Positions 54,440-63,339 of a DNA stretch of 64,000 nt are shown in pieces. The position numbers and the translations under genes were made by a program. Position 1 is the first letter of the stretch. Each line of letters starts with the position of its first letter. The stretch spans positions 5,890,001-5,954,000 of the forward strand of contig NZ_CP071872.1 of assembly GCF_022647665.1 (NCBI RefSeq). The letters are read 5' to 3'. Source of the DNA: Streptomyces formicae (GTDB lineage: Bacteria; Actinomycetota; Actinomycetes; Streptomycetales; Streptomycetaceae). A model generated the notes under the pieces. That model saw only the letters and a program-made list of their open reading frames with translations. It searched no databases and had not been told where the DNA came from.

Positions 54440-55554
54440 GAGCTCTGCTCCTTCTTGAGTGCGCGAACCGCGTCGAGGAACGCGTCGTTCTCTTCGGGGG
54501 TGCCGGCGGTGACCCGCAGCCGACCCGGCACGCCGTTGTCGCGGACGAGGACGCCGCGGTCGAGGATCTTCTGCCACATGGCGTGGGCGTCCTCGAACCG
54601 TCCGAACTGGACGAAGTTGGCGTCGGATTCGGTCACTTCGTATCCGATGGCGCGCAGCTCGGCGACGAGCCGGTCGCGCTCCTCCTTGAGCTGCTCGACG
54701 TATCCGAGCAGCGTGTCGGTGTGCTCCAGGGCGGCGAGCGCCGTGGCCTGGGTGACGGCGGAGAGGTGGTACGGCAGCCGCACGAGCTGGACGGCGTCGA
54801 CCACGGCGCGGTGCGCGGCGAGATAGCCGAGGCGCAGTCCGGCCGCGCCGAAGGCCTTGGACATGGTGCGCGAGACGACGAGGTTGGGCCGGCCTTCGAG
54901 CAGGGGCAGCAGCGAGGGACGGTGGCTGAACTCGACGTACGCCTCGTCGACGACCACTATCGCCCCGGCAGTTGCAGCCTTCGCGGCCTGGGCGGCCTCG
55001 TACAGCGCGAGGACCGTCCCGGCATCGACCGCCGTGCCGGTGGGGTTGTTGGGCGAGGTGATGAAGACGATGTCGGGGCGGTGCTCGGCGATGGCCCGGG
55101 CGGCCGCCGCCACATCGATGGTGAAGTCGTCGTTGCGGGGCCCCGAGAGCCAGCCGGTGCCGGTGCCGCGGGCGATCAGTCCGTGCATCGAGTACGAGGG
55201 CTCGAAGCCGATCGCGGTGCGGCCGGGGCCGCCGAAGGTCTGCAGCAGCTGCTGGATGACCTCGTTGGAGCCGTTGGCCGCCCAGACGTTCTCGACGGCG
55301 ACCGGGTGCTTCCCGGTGCGGGTCAGATACTTCGCGAGCTCCGTGCGCAGCTCGATCGCGTCCCGGTCCGGGTAGCGGTTGAGGCCGCGGGCGGCCTCCC
55401 GGACCCGCTCGGCGATCCGCTCGACGAGCGGCTCGGGCAGCGGGTACGGGTTCTCGTTGGTGTTCAGCTGTACGGGGACGTCGAGCTGGGGCGCGCCGTA
55501 CGGGGACTTGCCGCGCAGCTCGTCGCGGATGGGGAGGTCGTCGATGCCGGTCAC
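54436..55554 (-). CDS. hisC: Histidinol-phosphate aminotransferase
   Basis: A 372-residue fold-type I PLP enzyme from GTG 55554, overlapping the hisD stop. LNTNENPYPLPEPL, LNRYPDRDAIELR, WAANGSNEVIQQLLQTFGG, FITSPNNPTGTAV, VVDEAYVEFS and the lysine in SRTMSKAFGAAGLRLGY are all present, ending with RLRVTAGTPEENDAFLDAV. It transaminates imidazole acetol phosphate with glutamate. Confidence 0.97.
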   Translation of the reverse strand: MTGIDDLPIRDELRGKSPYGAPQLDVPVQLNTNENPYPLPEPLVERIAERVREAARGLNRYPDRDAIELRTELAKYLTRTGKHPVAVENVWAANGSNEVIQQLLQTFGGPGRTAIGFEPSYSMHGLIARGTGTGWLSGPRNDDFTIDVAAAARAIAEHRPDIVFITSPNNPTGTAVDAGTVLALYEAAQAAKAATAGAIVVVDEAYVEFSHRPSLLPLLEGRPNLVVSRTMSKAFGAAGLRLGYLAAHRAVVDAVQLVRLPYHLSAVTQATALAALEHTDTLLGYVEQLKEERDRLVAELRAIGYEVTESDANFVQFGRFEDAHAMWQKILDRGVLVRDNGVPGRLRVTAGTPEENDAFLDAVRALKKEQSS

Positions 55555-56891
55555 TTGCCGTCGGGTACCTTCCAGCCGAACCTTGCCTTGAGCGCCGCGC
55601 CGTGCGCCGGGAGGTCCTCCGCCTCCGCCAGGGTCACCACGTGGTGGGTGACGTCGGCGAGCGCCTCGCGCGTGTAGTCCACGATGTGGATGCCGCGCAG
55701 GAAGGACTGGACGGACAGGCCGGAGGAGTGGCAGGCGCAGCCGCCGGTGGGCAGCACGTGGTTGGACCCGGCGCAGTAGTCGCCGAGGGAGACCGGCGCC
55801 CAGGGGCCGACGAAGATCGCGCCCGCGTTGCGGACCCGCTCGGCGACGGCCGCCGCGTCGGCGGTCTGGACCTCCAGGTGCTCGGCGCCGTACGCGTCGA
55901 CGACACGCAGGCCCTCCTCGATGCCGTCGACGAGGACGATCGCGGACTGCCGGCCGGACAGGGCCGGGACGATACGGTCCTCGACGTGCTTGGTCGCGGC
56001 GATCTGCGGCTCCAGCTCCCGCTCGACCGCGTCCGCGAGCTCGGGCGAGTCGGTCACCAGCACGGCCGCGGCCAGCGGGTCGTGCTCGGCCTGGCTGATC
56101 AGGTCGGCGGCGACGTGCGCCGGGTCGGCGGTGGCGTCGGCGAGGACCGCGATCTCGGTCGGACCGGCCTCGGCGTCGATGCCGATCCGGCCGGTGAAAT
56201 AGCGCTTGGCGGCCGCGACCCAGATGTTGCCGGGGCCGGTGACCATGTTGGCAGGCGCACAGGACCCGGTGCCGTACGCGAACATCGCGACGGCCGTCGC
56301 ACCGCCCGCCGCGTACACCTCGTCGACGCCGAGCAGCGCGCAGGCGGCCAGGATCGTCGGGTGCGGCAGTCCGCCGAACTCCTTCTGCGCCGGGGAGGCG
56401 AGCGCGATGGACTCGACACCGGCCTCCTGCGCCGGTACGACGTTCATGATCACGGACGAGGGGTAGACGGAACGCCCGCCCGGCGCGTACAGCCCGACGC
56501 GCTCGACCGGAACCCACTTCTCGGTCACCGTGCCGCCGGGCACGACCCGGGTGGTGTGCGTCTCGCGGCGCTGCTCGCGGTGGACGATCCGGGCGCGCCG
56601 GATCGACTCCTCCAGTGCCGCCCTGACCTCGGGGTCGAGCTGCTCCAACGCCGTGGCGATCGCCTTGGCGGGCACCCGGACCCGCTCCAGCGTCACGCCG
56701 TCGAACTTCTCCGCGTACTCGATCAGTGCCGCGTCGCCCCGATGATGGACGTCCTCGCAGATGGGCCGCACCTTGTCCAGGGCGGCTTCCACGTCGAACT
56801 CGGCACGGGGCAGCAGGTCGCGCAGGGCGCCGCCCTCGGGGAGGGCGCCGCCACGCAGGTCGATTCGCGTCAGGGAAATTGATTGCAGCAC
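55551..56891 (-). CDS. hisD: Histidinol dehydrogenase
   Basis: A 446-residue zinc dehydrogenase from GTG 56891. Seen: VPVERVGLYAPGGRSVYPSSVIMNVVPA, GPGNIWVAAAKRYFTG, DAEAGPTEIAVLAD, SQAEHDPLAAAVLVT, and GSNHVLPTGG followed by the catalytic HHVVTLAEAE-type region. It oxidises histidinol to histidine in two steps. It opens the operon hisD-hisC-hisB-orf-hisH-priA-ridA-hisF, with promoter region 56892-57108 containing repeated TGATAC hexamers. Confidence 0.97.
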   Translation of the reverse strand: MLQSISLTRIDLRGGALPEGGALRDLLPRAEFDVEAALDKVRPICEDVHHRGDAALIEYAEKFDGVTLERVRVPAKAIATALEQLDPEVRAALEESIRRARIVHREQRRETHTTRVVPGGTVTEKWVPVERVGLYAPGGRSVYPSSVIMNVVPAQEAGVESIALASPAQKEFGGLPHPTILAACALLGVDEVYAAGGATAVAMFAYGTGSCAPANMVTGPGNIWVAAAKRYFTGRIGIDAEAGPTEIAVLADATADPAHVAADLISQAEHDPLAAAVLVTDSPELADAVERELEPQIAATKHVEDRIVPALSGRQSAIVLVDGIEEGLRVVDAYGAEHLEVQTADAAAVAERVRNAGAIFVGPWAPVSLGDYCAGSNHVLPTGGCACHSSGLSVQSFLRGIHIVDYTREALADVTHHVVTLAEAEDLPAHGAALKARFGWKVPDGK

Positions 56892-56931
56892 GGGTCAATT
56901 CTCGCAGACGCCCCCACCGGACCTGCCGTCC

Positions 56932-56967
56932 GTATCACTGACTGATACGCGCCACATCGACTGATAC
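56932..56967. promoter_or_regulatory. Repeated TGATAC hexamers upstream of hisD
   Basis: GTATCA (56932-56937) and TGATAC (56943-56948) form an inverted repeat with a 5-base spacer; a second ACTGATAC (56960-56967) follows 19 bases after the first ACTGATAC (56941-56948). The set lies 41-76 bases before the hisD start and is AT-richer than its surroundings. A binding site for a his-operon regulator is possible. Confidence 0.4.
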
Positions 56968-57108
56968 TCGCCTGGCCGATTCGAGTCGTCTCCCGTCACA
57001 TCACGCCACAGAAGTCGTTCATGACCACTAGCGTTCAGCCCGTTACTCAGCGGGAAGAACGGATGTACGAAACCCGGGAAGCGGACCGGGGGAAGCGAGG
57101 GGGCGGCC

Positions 57109-58767
57109 TTGACCGAGCCGCAGGGCATGGACATGCCCGACGATCTGACCACGGCCGAGCGGGCCATGTGGACGGCGTTCGAGAACGGGAGGACATGCGA
57201 CCTGCGCGACCGTGATCCCTTCGGCAACGATCCGTTCGCCGGGCCGGTCTGGGGGCCGGAGCGCAGCGTGCGGGCCGATGTGGTCGCCCATTTGCTGCTG
57301 CACGGCCCGCCCCCGCGGCCAGGCCGGGTCTGCGCGCTCAAGCTGCGCGGGGCGTACATCACGGGAAGGCTCGCCCTCGCGGGCGGCACCATCGCGCCGT
57401 ACGTGGAGCTGGCCGGCTGCCGCTTCGAGAACGAGATCAAGCTGCCCGAGGCGCACTTCACGACGGTGCGCATGGTCGACTGCGCCATACCCCGGCTGGA
57501 GGCGGCACGGCTGCACACCGAGGGAGACCTGCATCTGCCGCGCTGCCGCGTGGAGCACGGGATACGCCTCACGGACGCGCAGATCGGCACGGATCTGCTG
57601 ATCAACCAGATCCGGGTGGGGCCCGACCGGCGGGGCAGGGCGATCGCCGCGGACGGGCTGTCCGTCGCACAGGACCTCCAGGCGGAGCTGATCGAGACAC
57701 GGGGCGAGGTCAGCCTGCGGGGCGCGAAGGTCGGCGTGTCGCTGAGCCTGCGCGGCAGCCGGCTGCGGGCGGTGGAGGGACGCCGCGCGCTCAACGCCCC
57801 GCAGCTGACGGTGGAGCGCACGCTGTACATGACGCGGGCCTGGGTGAACGGGGCGGGCGATCAGGGGGCGACGCCGCCGTTCGGCGTGGTGGCCGGGGCG
57901 GCCGGTGGCGCCGGTGCGGCTGCGGCTGGAGCTGGGGCTGGGGTGATCGCCGGTGGGCGGGCTCCCGGCGCGCGGGAGCAGCGCTTCGAGTGCCACGGCG
58001 GGGTGCGGCTGGACGACGGGCGGTTCGGCGACGCGATCGACTTCCACCAGGCGCGGTTCGTGCTGTCGGACGCCCGGCGCGAGGAGCTGTCGCTGCGCCG
58101 CATCGCCACCCCCGAGCTGCGCTTCAACGGGGAGCGGCCGCAGGAGGGGCGCGTCGTGCTCAACGGCGCGAAGGTCGTCACGCTGATCGACCTGTCGACG
58201 AGCTGGCCGGGTCCCGGCGGGCTCGCGATGGGCGGCTTCGTGTACGAGAACCTCGTCCCGTACAGCCGCTTCCCGCTGGCGCGGCGGCTGGAGTGGGTGG
58301 CCGCGGCGACCCCGGAGTACGCACCCGAGCCGTACGAACGCCTGGCGGCGGTGCTCCGCAACAGCGGCGAGGACGCGGACGCGCGCGAGGTGCTCCTCGC
58401 CAAGCAGCGGCGGCGGCGCGAGACGCTGCCGCTCGCGGCGAAGCTGTGGGGGTACCTCCAGGACTGGACCGTGGCGTACGGCTACCGGCCGGGGCGGGCG
58501 GCGCTGTGGATGGCGGTGCTGTGGGCGGCGGGCGCGGTGGCGTTCTCGCGGTACCACCCCGCGGCGATCAAGCCGGACGAACACCCGGTGTGGAACCCGT
58601 CCTTGTTCGCCCTGGACCTGCTGATCCCGGTGATCAACCTCGGCCAGGACGGCTACTGGAGGCTTGAGGGCCACTGGCAGTGGGCGGCGGCGGCGCTGAT
58701 ACTGCTGGGCTGGATCCTGGCGACGACGGTGGCGGCGGGCGCGTCGCGGCTGCTGCGCCGCAGCTGA
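57109..58767 (+). CDS. Membrane-anchored protein with pentapeptide-like repeat region, unknown function
   Basis: A 552-residue protein. TTG 57109 follows GAGGGGG; ATG 57127 is an alternative. Residues about 75-400 are built from 20-residue units alternating short beta-strand patterns (LRGAYITGRLALAGG, LAGCRFENEIKLPEAHF, LTDAQIGTDLLINQI), like a right-handed beta-helix. A Gly/Ala insertion, GAAGGAGAAAAGAGAG, interrupts it. The C-terminal part has three membrane helices (ALWMAVLWAAGAVAF, LFALDLLIPVI, WAAAALILLGWILATTV). It is sometimes named a membrane-associated oxidoreductase in Streptomyces, but I see no cofactor motif. It stands divergent from the his operon. Confidence 0.75.
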   Translation: MTEPQGMDMPDDLTTAERAMWTAFENGRTCDLRDRDPFGNDPFAGPVWGPERSVRADVVAHLLLHGPPPRPGRVCALKLRGAYITGRLALAGGTIAPYVELAGCRFENEIKLPEAHFTTVRMVDCAIPRLEAARLHTEGDLHLPRCRVEHGIRLTDAQIGTDLLINQIRVGPDRRGRAIAADGLSVAQDLQAELIETRGEVSLRGAKVGVSLSLRGSRLRAVEGRRALNAPQLTVERTLYMTRAWVNGAGDQGATPPFGVVAGAAGGAGAAAAGAGAGVIAGGRAPGAREQRFECHGGVRLDDGRFGDAIDFHQARFVLSDARREELSLRRIATPELRFNGERPQEGRVVLNGAKVVTLIDLSTSWPGPGGLAMGGFVYENLVPYSRFPLARRLEWVAAATPEYAPEPYERLAAVLRNSGEDADAREVLLAKQRRRRETLPLAAKLWGYLQDWTVAYGYRPGRAALWMAVLWAAGAVAFSRYHPAAIKPDEHPVWNPSLFALDLLIPVINLGQDGYWRLEGHWQWAAAALILLGWILATTVAAGASRLLRRS

Positions 58768-58989
58768 CCGCGGCGGGAGCGGGGCCGGGCCGCCCCTGGT
58801 GGGCCTGCCGACCCCGCACTGCCCCTCCGTGGTCCGGTGGCCGGTCGCGGCCGGCCGCCGGTGCGGCTCACGGCTCACGGCTCACGGCCGGAGGCTTTGC
58901 GTTTTCTTGACCTCCCGGAGAACAACCATTCCACCTCCTACCAAAACTTCACAGATGCCCCCTGGCGCCGCCCCCACCTGCAGTTTTCA

Positions 58990-60135
58990 ATGGTCCGCAC
59001 CATGTCTCTCATCCGTGCCCTGATCAGCACCGCCCGCATGGTCCGGCACACCCCGCGGCTCGCCGACGGGCTGTCCCTGGACGACGCTGTGCTGCTCGAC
59101 GCGCCCGACGGGTGGCTCGGACCCGCGCTGGTCGCCGCCGCGCTCGGTGACCACGGGCCCGCCGCCGAACTGCTGGCCACCACGCGCGACGCGGCCGAGT
59201 GGGAGAACCGCGACCGCTACGTGACGCGCCTCGCGGCGTTCGCGTACAACCGGGGCGACTGGCTGAGCGGCTGGCTCGCCGCCGCGCCCCGCGACCCCGA
59301 CGCGCTGCTCGTGAAGGCCGAGCTCGCGGTGCGCCGGGCCTGGGACTCCCCGGCGCGCGCCGAGCGGCTCCGCGAGGTCGGGCCGCTGATCGACGCGGCG
59401 GCCGAGGCCGCCCCCCGCGACCCGGTGCCCTGGCGGCTCGCGCTCGACCACGCACGCGGCACGCATGCGACGCACACCGCGTTCGAGGCGCTGTGGGAGC
59501 AGGCCGTGCGCCGTTCCTCGCACCACTACGGCTGCCATGTCGCCGCGCTCCAGTACCTCTCCGCCGTCTGGTACGGCTCGCACCGCGAGTGCTTCGACTT
59601 CGCCGAGCGGGCGGCCGAGGACGCACTGCCCGGCTCGCTGGTGCAGGCCCTGCCCGTCCGGGCCGCGTTCGCGCTGCTGCTGAACGGCGACCCCAGCGCC
59701 CTGCAGCAGGACCGGATCGACGCGGCCGCCGATCTGGCGATCGCGCTGTCCGCCCAGTACGCGGCGGACGACCCGTGGCCCGCGGAGGTCCGCAACCTGC
59801 TGGTGTACGTGCTGATCGCGCGGCGCCGCTGGGCCGAGGCGCTGGAGCAGTTCCGGCTGATCGGCCCGCACGCGACCTCGTTCCCGTGGAACTGCCTGAC
59901 GGACGATCCGCTCGGCCAGTTCCTGGAGGCACGGGACGGCGTACGGATCGAGGTGGCGTCCACGATGCCGCTCCGTCGGACGGCGCCGGCGCCGTCCGGG
60001 CGGCCCGGAGCCCCGAGCGCGCTGGGTGCGGGTGCGGGTGCGGGGGGTGCGGGTGCGGGGGGTGCGCCGGACCGGTCGCCGGGGCCGTTCCGCGGACGGG
60101 CCGGACAGAGCCCGTCCGGCGGCCATTACGCTTGA
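58990..60135 (+). CDS. TPR-like helical protein, unknown function
   Basis: About 381 residues from ATG 58990, or four codons later at 59002; no strong ribosome site is seen for either, and the frame is open from 58837. The body consists of helical Ala-rich pairs resembling tetratricopeptide repeats (RDPDALLVKAELAVRRAW, DPVPWRLALDHARG, WPAEVRNLLVYVLIARRRWAEALEQFRLIG). The last 50 residues are Gly/Ala/Pro low complexity (GAGAGAGGAGAGG). Probably a protein-interaction scaffold; no enzyme motif. The gap before it (58768-58989) contains four near-copies of ggctcac. Confidence 0.7.
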   Translation: MVRTMSLIRALISTARMVRHTPRLADGLSLDDAVLLDAPDGWLGPALVAAALGDHGPAAELLATTRDAAEWENRDRYVTRLAAFAYNRGDWLSGWLAAAPRDPDALLVKAELAVRRAWDSPARAERLREVGPLIDAAAEAAPRDPVPWRLALDHARGTHATHTAFEALWEQAVRRSSHHYGCHVAALQYLSAVWYGSHRECFDFAERAAEDALPGSLVQALPVRAAFALLLNGDPSALQQDRIDAAADLAIALSAQYAADDPWPAEVRNLLVYVLIARRRWAEALEQFRLIGPHATSFPWNCLTDDPLGQFLEARDGVRIEVASTMPLRRTAPAPSGRPGAPSALGAGAGAGGAGAGGAPDRSPGPFRGRAGQSPSGGHYA

Positions 60136-60140
60136 CCGCT

Positions 60141-60881
60141 GTGACCACCGCTCGCCTGCCCCTCTTCCCGCTCAACGCGGTACTTTTCCCTGGCCTCGTC
60201 CTGCCGCTGAACGTCTTCGAGGAGCGTTATCGCGCCATGATGCGCGAACTGCTGAAGACCGACGAGTCCGAACCCCGCCGGTTCGCCGTGGTCGCCATCC
60301 GCGACGGCCGCGAAGTCGCGCCCACCGCGCCGGGGATGCCGGACCCGACCGCGCTGCCCGACAAGGGCCCGGCGGCGGGGTTCGGCTCCGATCCGATCCA
60401 GTCCTTCCACCGGGTGGGCTGCATCGCCGACGCCGCGACGATCCGCGAGCGGGAGAACGGCAGCTTCGAGGTGCTCGCGACCGGCACGACCCGGGTCAAG
60501 CTGCTCTCCGTCGATGCCAGCGGTCCCTTCCTGACCGCCGAACTGGAGGAGATCCCGGAGGAGTCCGGGGACGGGGCGGGGGCGCTCGCCGAAGGTGTAC
60601 TGCGGGCGTTCCGCAGCTACCAGAAGCGGCTGGCCGGCGCGCGGGAGCGTTCGCTGTCGACGGGCGCCGACCTGCCTGACGAGCCGTCGGTCGTGTCGTA
60701 CCTGGTGGCCGCCGCGGCCGTGCTGGACACCCCGGCGAAGCAGCGGCTGCTGCAGGCGCCGGACACGGCGACGCGGCTTCGCGAGGAGCTGACGCTGCTG
60801 CGGTCCGAGACCGCGGTGATACGGCACCTCCCCTCGCTGCCCGCGGTCGAGCTGACCCGGTCACCGACGAGCCCGAACTGA
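60141..60881 (+). CDS. LON N-terminal (substrate-binding) domain protein
   Basis: A 246-residue protein from GTG 60141, five bases after the previous gene. It is a stand-alone LON N-domain: LPLFPLNAVLFPGLVLPLNVFEERYRAMM at the start, VGCIADAATIRERENGSFEVLATGTTRVKLL in the middle, and a helical C-terminus. It lacks the ATPase and protease parts of Lon. Such proteins may deliver or bind unfolded substrates; function not established. YbaK-type deacylase gene follows by 18 bases. Confidence 0.88.
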   Translation: MTTARLPLFPLNAVLFPGLVLPLNVFEERYRAMMRELLKTDESEPRRFAVVAIRDGREVAPTAPGMPDPTALPDKGPAAGFGSDPIQSFHRVGCIADAATIRERENGSFEVLATGTTRVKLLSVDASGPFLTAELEEIPEESGDGAGALAEGVLRAFRSYQKRLAGARERSLSTGADLPDEPSVVSYLVAAAAVLDTPAKQRLLQAPDTATRLREELTLLRSETAVIRHLPSLPAVELTRSPTSPN

Positions 60882-60899
60882 TTCGAGGGACCCAGGACC

Positions 60900-61403
60900 T
60901 TGGCGAAGAAGGCGAAGAAGCAGCAGGGCGGCGGCGGTACGCCGGCGACGGTGGCGCTGACCGCCGCGGGTACGGACTTCACGGTCCACGCGTACGAGCA
61001 CGACCCGGCGTCCGCCTCGTACGGCGAGGAGGCGGCCGATGCGCTCGGCGTCTCCCCCGAGCGCGTCTTCAAGACGCTCGTTGCGGACGTGGACGGCGAG
61101 CTGACGGTCGCCGTCGTCCCGGTCGCGGGCCAGCTCGACCTGAAGGCGCTCGCCACGGCGGTGGGCGGCAAGCGCGCCACGATGGCCGATCCGGCGGCCG
61201 CGGAGCGCACGACCGGCTATGTACGGGGCGGCATCTCGCCGCTGGGCCAGCGCAAGCGGCTGCGGACGGTGCTGGACGCCTCGGCCTCCGCGCACCCGAC
61301 GATCTGCGTCTCGGCCGGCCGCCGCGGTCTGGAGGTCGAGCTCGCGCCGTCCGACCTCGCGGCGCTCACGGACGCGGTACTGGCGCCGATCGGCCGCGCC
61401 TGA
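60900..61403 (+). CDS. ybaK: YbaK/EbsC-type aminoacyl-tRNA deacylase (Cys-tRNA(Pro))
   Basis: A 167-residue protein from TTG 60900, with GAGGGACCCAGGA ahead. After a Lys-rich start (MAKKAKKQQ) comes the YbaK domain: FTVHAYEHDPASASYGEEAADALG, VFKTLVADVDGELTVAVVPVAGQLDLKALA (with the conserved Lys), GYVRGGISPLGQRKRLRTVLD and SAGRRGLEVELAPSDL. Such enzymes hydrolyse mischarged Cys-tRNA(Pro) and keep translation accurate. It is probably co-transcribed with the LON-domain gene. Confidence 0.9.
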   Translation: MAKKAKKQQGGGGTPATVALTAAGTDFTVHAYEHDPASASYGEEAADALGVSPERVFKTLVADVDGELTVAVVPVAGQLDLKALATAVGGKRATMADPAAAERTTGYVRGGISPLGQRKRLRTVLDASASAHPTICVSAGRRGLEVELAPSDLAALTDAVLAPIGRA

Positions 61404-61465
61404 CCCCTCGACGGCGGACGTGTCCTCCGCTACGACCGTAGGACGGACCGCTGGAGGGAGCCCTC

Positions 61466-61774
61466 ATGTCGAAGCGCACCCGCAAACGCAAGTGGCGCAT
61501 CCGCAAGCACCACGCCAACCACGGCCGCCGGCCGGCCCGCACCCGCCGGCCCGGCCCGCACCCGCGGGGCGGCCCTAGGGAGTGTCTTCGAAGTGGCGTC
61601 GTCCGCCTGAAGGGCGGGCCGGGCGGCGTCTGGTGCGTGCGATCGCAAGGCGGAGGAGGGAGTCCATGCGGTGGGGGGACCTCCAGTGCCCGAAGGGCTA
61701 CGGGGGTGGGGGCACCTCCCAGGCGCGAGCCCTGGGGGAGCGTGCCAGGCGTCGCCGGGCAGACGGGACTTTGA
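61466..61774 (+). CDS. bL37-like small ribosomal protein, 3' end run into a MITE-like element
   Basis: A small, very basic protein begins at ATG 61466 after a strong GGAGG site. The first 23 residues (MSKRTRKRKWRIRKHHANHG then RRP) look like the tiny actinobacterial ribosomal protein bL37, normally about 24 residues ending soon after NHGKRP. Here no stop follows; after a 13-residue Arg/Pro/Gly linker the frame enters the MITE-like element at residue 37 and continues through it to a stop at 61774 (102 residues). Either the mobile element displaced the normal end or the tail is tolerated. Identity with bL37 is from memory of the family. Confidence 0.55.
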   Translation: MSKRTRKRKWRIRKHHANHGRRPARTRRPGPHPRGGPRECLRSGVVRLKGGPGGVWCVRSQGGGGSPCGGGTSSARRATGVGAPPRREPWGSVPGVAGQTGL

Positions 61775-61787
61775 AGACACGACCTAG
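61575..61787. mobile_element. MITE-like element 2
   Basis: A 213-base non-coding segment. The 20-base ends at 61575-61594 and 61768-61787 are inverted repeats matching in 17 positions; both start with CTAG. The inner stretch 61706-61743 is the reverse complement of 35312-35349 of element 1 with few changes, and a second shared stretch lies near 61630-61650. Its right end supplies the TAG stop of the converging membrane-protein gene, and its left end lies inside the bL37-like frame. Confidence 0.75.
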
Positions 61788-62410
61788 CCCCCGTCGGGCC
61801 CCAGCGGCGCCGGCCAGTCGGGCTCGGGGTCCCGCGGAGCGAAGAGCGCGGTGAGGGCGAGGTGGACCACCATCGACGCCACCGGCCACGCCAGCAGCGC
61901 CGCGCGGGCGCGCAGCTGGAGCGGGGCGTCGAAGACGACGCCCTCGCCGACCGCCCGCGCGTGGGCGACCACATCCGGCTCGGGGCCGAACCAGTAGCCG
62001 ATGAGCCAGCCGAGACCGGACGCCAGCAGCCCGCCCAGCGCCAGCGCGACGACCAGCGGGATCCCGCCGCGCCGGCGGAGCAGGAAGACCACCGCCGCGC
62101 ACAGCGCCCCGAAGCCGAGCGCCAGCAGCACGAACGTGCCGTCCGCGCCCGCCGCCTCCTCGCCCTCGGTGTCCACGACGAAGACCGCCTTGTCCGTGGA
62201 GATCAGCGCGACCCGGGGGGCCAGCCACAGCCACAGCAGGCCGAGCACGACACCCCCGACGAGCGCCACGACCGGCAGGACGATCGCGGCCAGGCGCAGC
62301 TCCCTCTTCATGTCCTGCCCTTCTCCGCCCTCGGGCGGGACGGGGTACGGCGGGTTCCAGGGCGCGTCGTGCTGCGCGGGCCGGTGGGGCGGCGTCAGAG
62401 GTGCGGTCAC
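61784..62410 (-). CDS. Integral membrane protein (DUF2567-like)
   Basis: A 208-residue protein from GTG 62410. After a 33-residue hydrophilic Pro-rich N-terminus there are four membrane segments: LAAIVLPVVALVGGVVLGLLW, FVLLALGFGALCAAVVFLL, IPLVVALALGGLLASGLGWLIGYWFG and LLAWPVASMVVHLALTALF. Between the first two is an outside loop with VALISTDKAVFVVDTEGEEAAGADG. It fits the DUF2567 group known from Streptomyces and mycobacteria; no function is known. The TAG stop lies in the terminal CTAG of MITE-like element 2. Upstream, 61 bases separate it from the ABC permease gene. Confidence 0.75.
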   Translation of the reverse strand: MTAPLTPPHRPAQHDAPWNPPYPVPPEGGEGQDMKRELRLAAIVLPVVALVGGVVLGLLWLWLAPRVALISTDKAVFVVDTEGEEAAGADGTFVLLALGFGALCAAVVFLLRRRGGIPLVVALALGGLLASGLGWLIGYWFGPEPDVVAHARAVGEGVVFDAPLQLRARAALLAWPVASMVVHLALTALFAPRDPEPDWPAPLGPDGG

Positions 62411-62471
62411 CCTGACATCGTGCCAAACGTGCCGGTGGTGCGCCTCACCGCGGTGGGGGCCTCATCGGCGC

Positions 62472-63299
62472 TCATCGCACCGCGGCCCGTCGGTACGCCC
62501 ACGTCGCCACGGCCAGCGACACCACGCCGACGACCGCGCAGACCGCGAGGTCCAACGCCACGCCCGGCCAGTGCGGATGCGGGTCGAAGGTACGGGCCAG
62601 GGCCTCGACCCCGTACGTGGACGGCAGCAGGTCGCGCGCGTACGCGACCGGCTCCGGCAGCCGGCCGGCCGGCAGCACGCCCAGCAGCAGCGCCGCGGAC
62701 ATGCCCAACTGGCCCAGCAGGGTCGCGAGTTCCTGACGGGGTGCCAGCAGCCCGAGGGCGGCGCCGAGGCCGGCGAGCGCGGCCCCCGCGAGCGGGATCA
62801 CCGCCACCAGCACCCACAGATGTGTGAGGGGCAGCCCGAAGAGCACCGACCCGATCACCGCGGTCACGATCGTCCCGGGCACGGTGAAGGACGCGTACGC
62901 CCCCGCCGCGCCGAGCACCACCGCCGCGGGCGGCACCGGCAGCGTCGCATAGTGGTCCAGACCACCGGAAGCGCGCAGCTGCCCGAAGTACTGGGCGAGC
63001 AGGTTGAGCGCGACGAACGCCACGACCAGCACCGACGACCCGGCGACGACGGCGCGCGCCTCGGCACCGCCGTCGACGACGCCCCGCATGAGCACCATGA
63101 TCCCGACGGACTGGAAGGTCGCCACGAAGAGCAGCGGTATCCGGGCGACCCGCGCCCGGGAGAGCTGGGCGCGGTACACCGCGGCGAGCGCGGGCAGCAG
63201 CCTGGCCCGGGGCGCGAGCGGATGCCGGACGCCGCCCGGGCGTACCTCGTGCGCCTCCTGCACTGTCGCGGACACGGCCTCCGCGGGCACGATGCTCAC
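62472..63299 (-). CDS. ABC-2 type transporter permease
   Basis: A 275-residue permease from GTG 63299. Six hydrophobic segments of the ABC-2 arrangement can be read, among them IPLLFVATFQSVGIMVLM, VLVVAFVALNLLAQYFG, IVTAVIGSVLFGLPL, VLVAVIPLAGAALAGLGAALGLL, LGMSAALLLGVLPAG and LDLAVCAVVGVVSLAVATWAY. It lies 40 bases beyond the ATPase gene in the same direction and forms with it an exporter for drugs, lipids or polysaccharide; the cargo is unknown. Confidence 0.9.
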   Translation of the reverse strand: MSIVPAEAVSATVQEAHEVRPGGVRHPLAPRARLLPALAAVYRAQLSRARVARIPLLFVATFQSVGIMVLMRGVVDGGAEARAVVAGSSVLVVAFVALNLLAQYFGQLRASGGLDHYATLPVPPAAVVLGAAGAYASFTVPGTIVTAVIGSVLFGLPLTHLWVLVAVIPLAGAALAGLGAALGLLAPRQELATLLGQLGMSAALLLGVLPAGRLPEPVAYARDLLPSTYGVEALARTFDPHPHWPGVALDLAVCAVVGVVSLAVATWAYRRAAVR

Positions 63300-63339
63300 C
63301 TGGCGCTGCTCCTGTTCAGTGCGTGCGACGGCGTACGGC

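Noticed and set aside
58865..58893. Tandem ggctcac copies before the TPR-like gene
   Set aside because: Only three to four 7-base units in a short gap; no sign of function, likely replication slippage.
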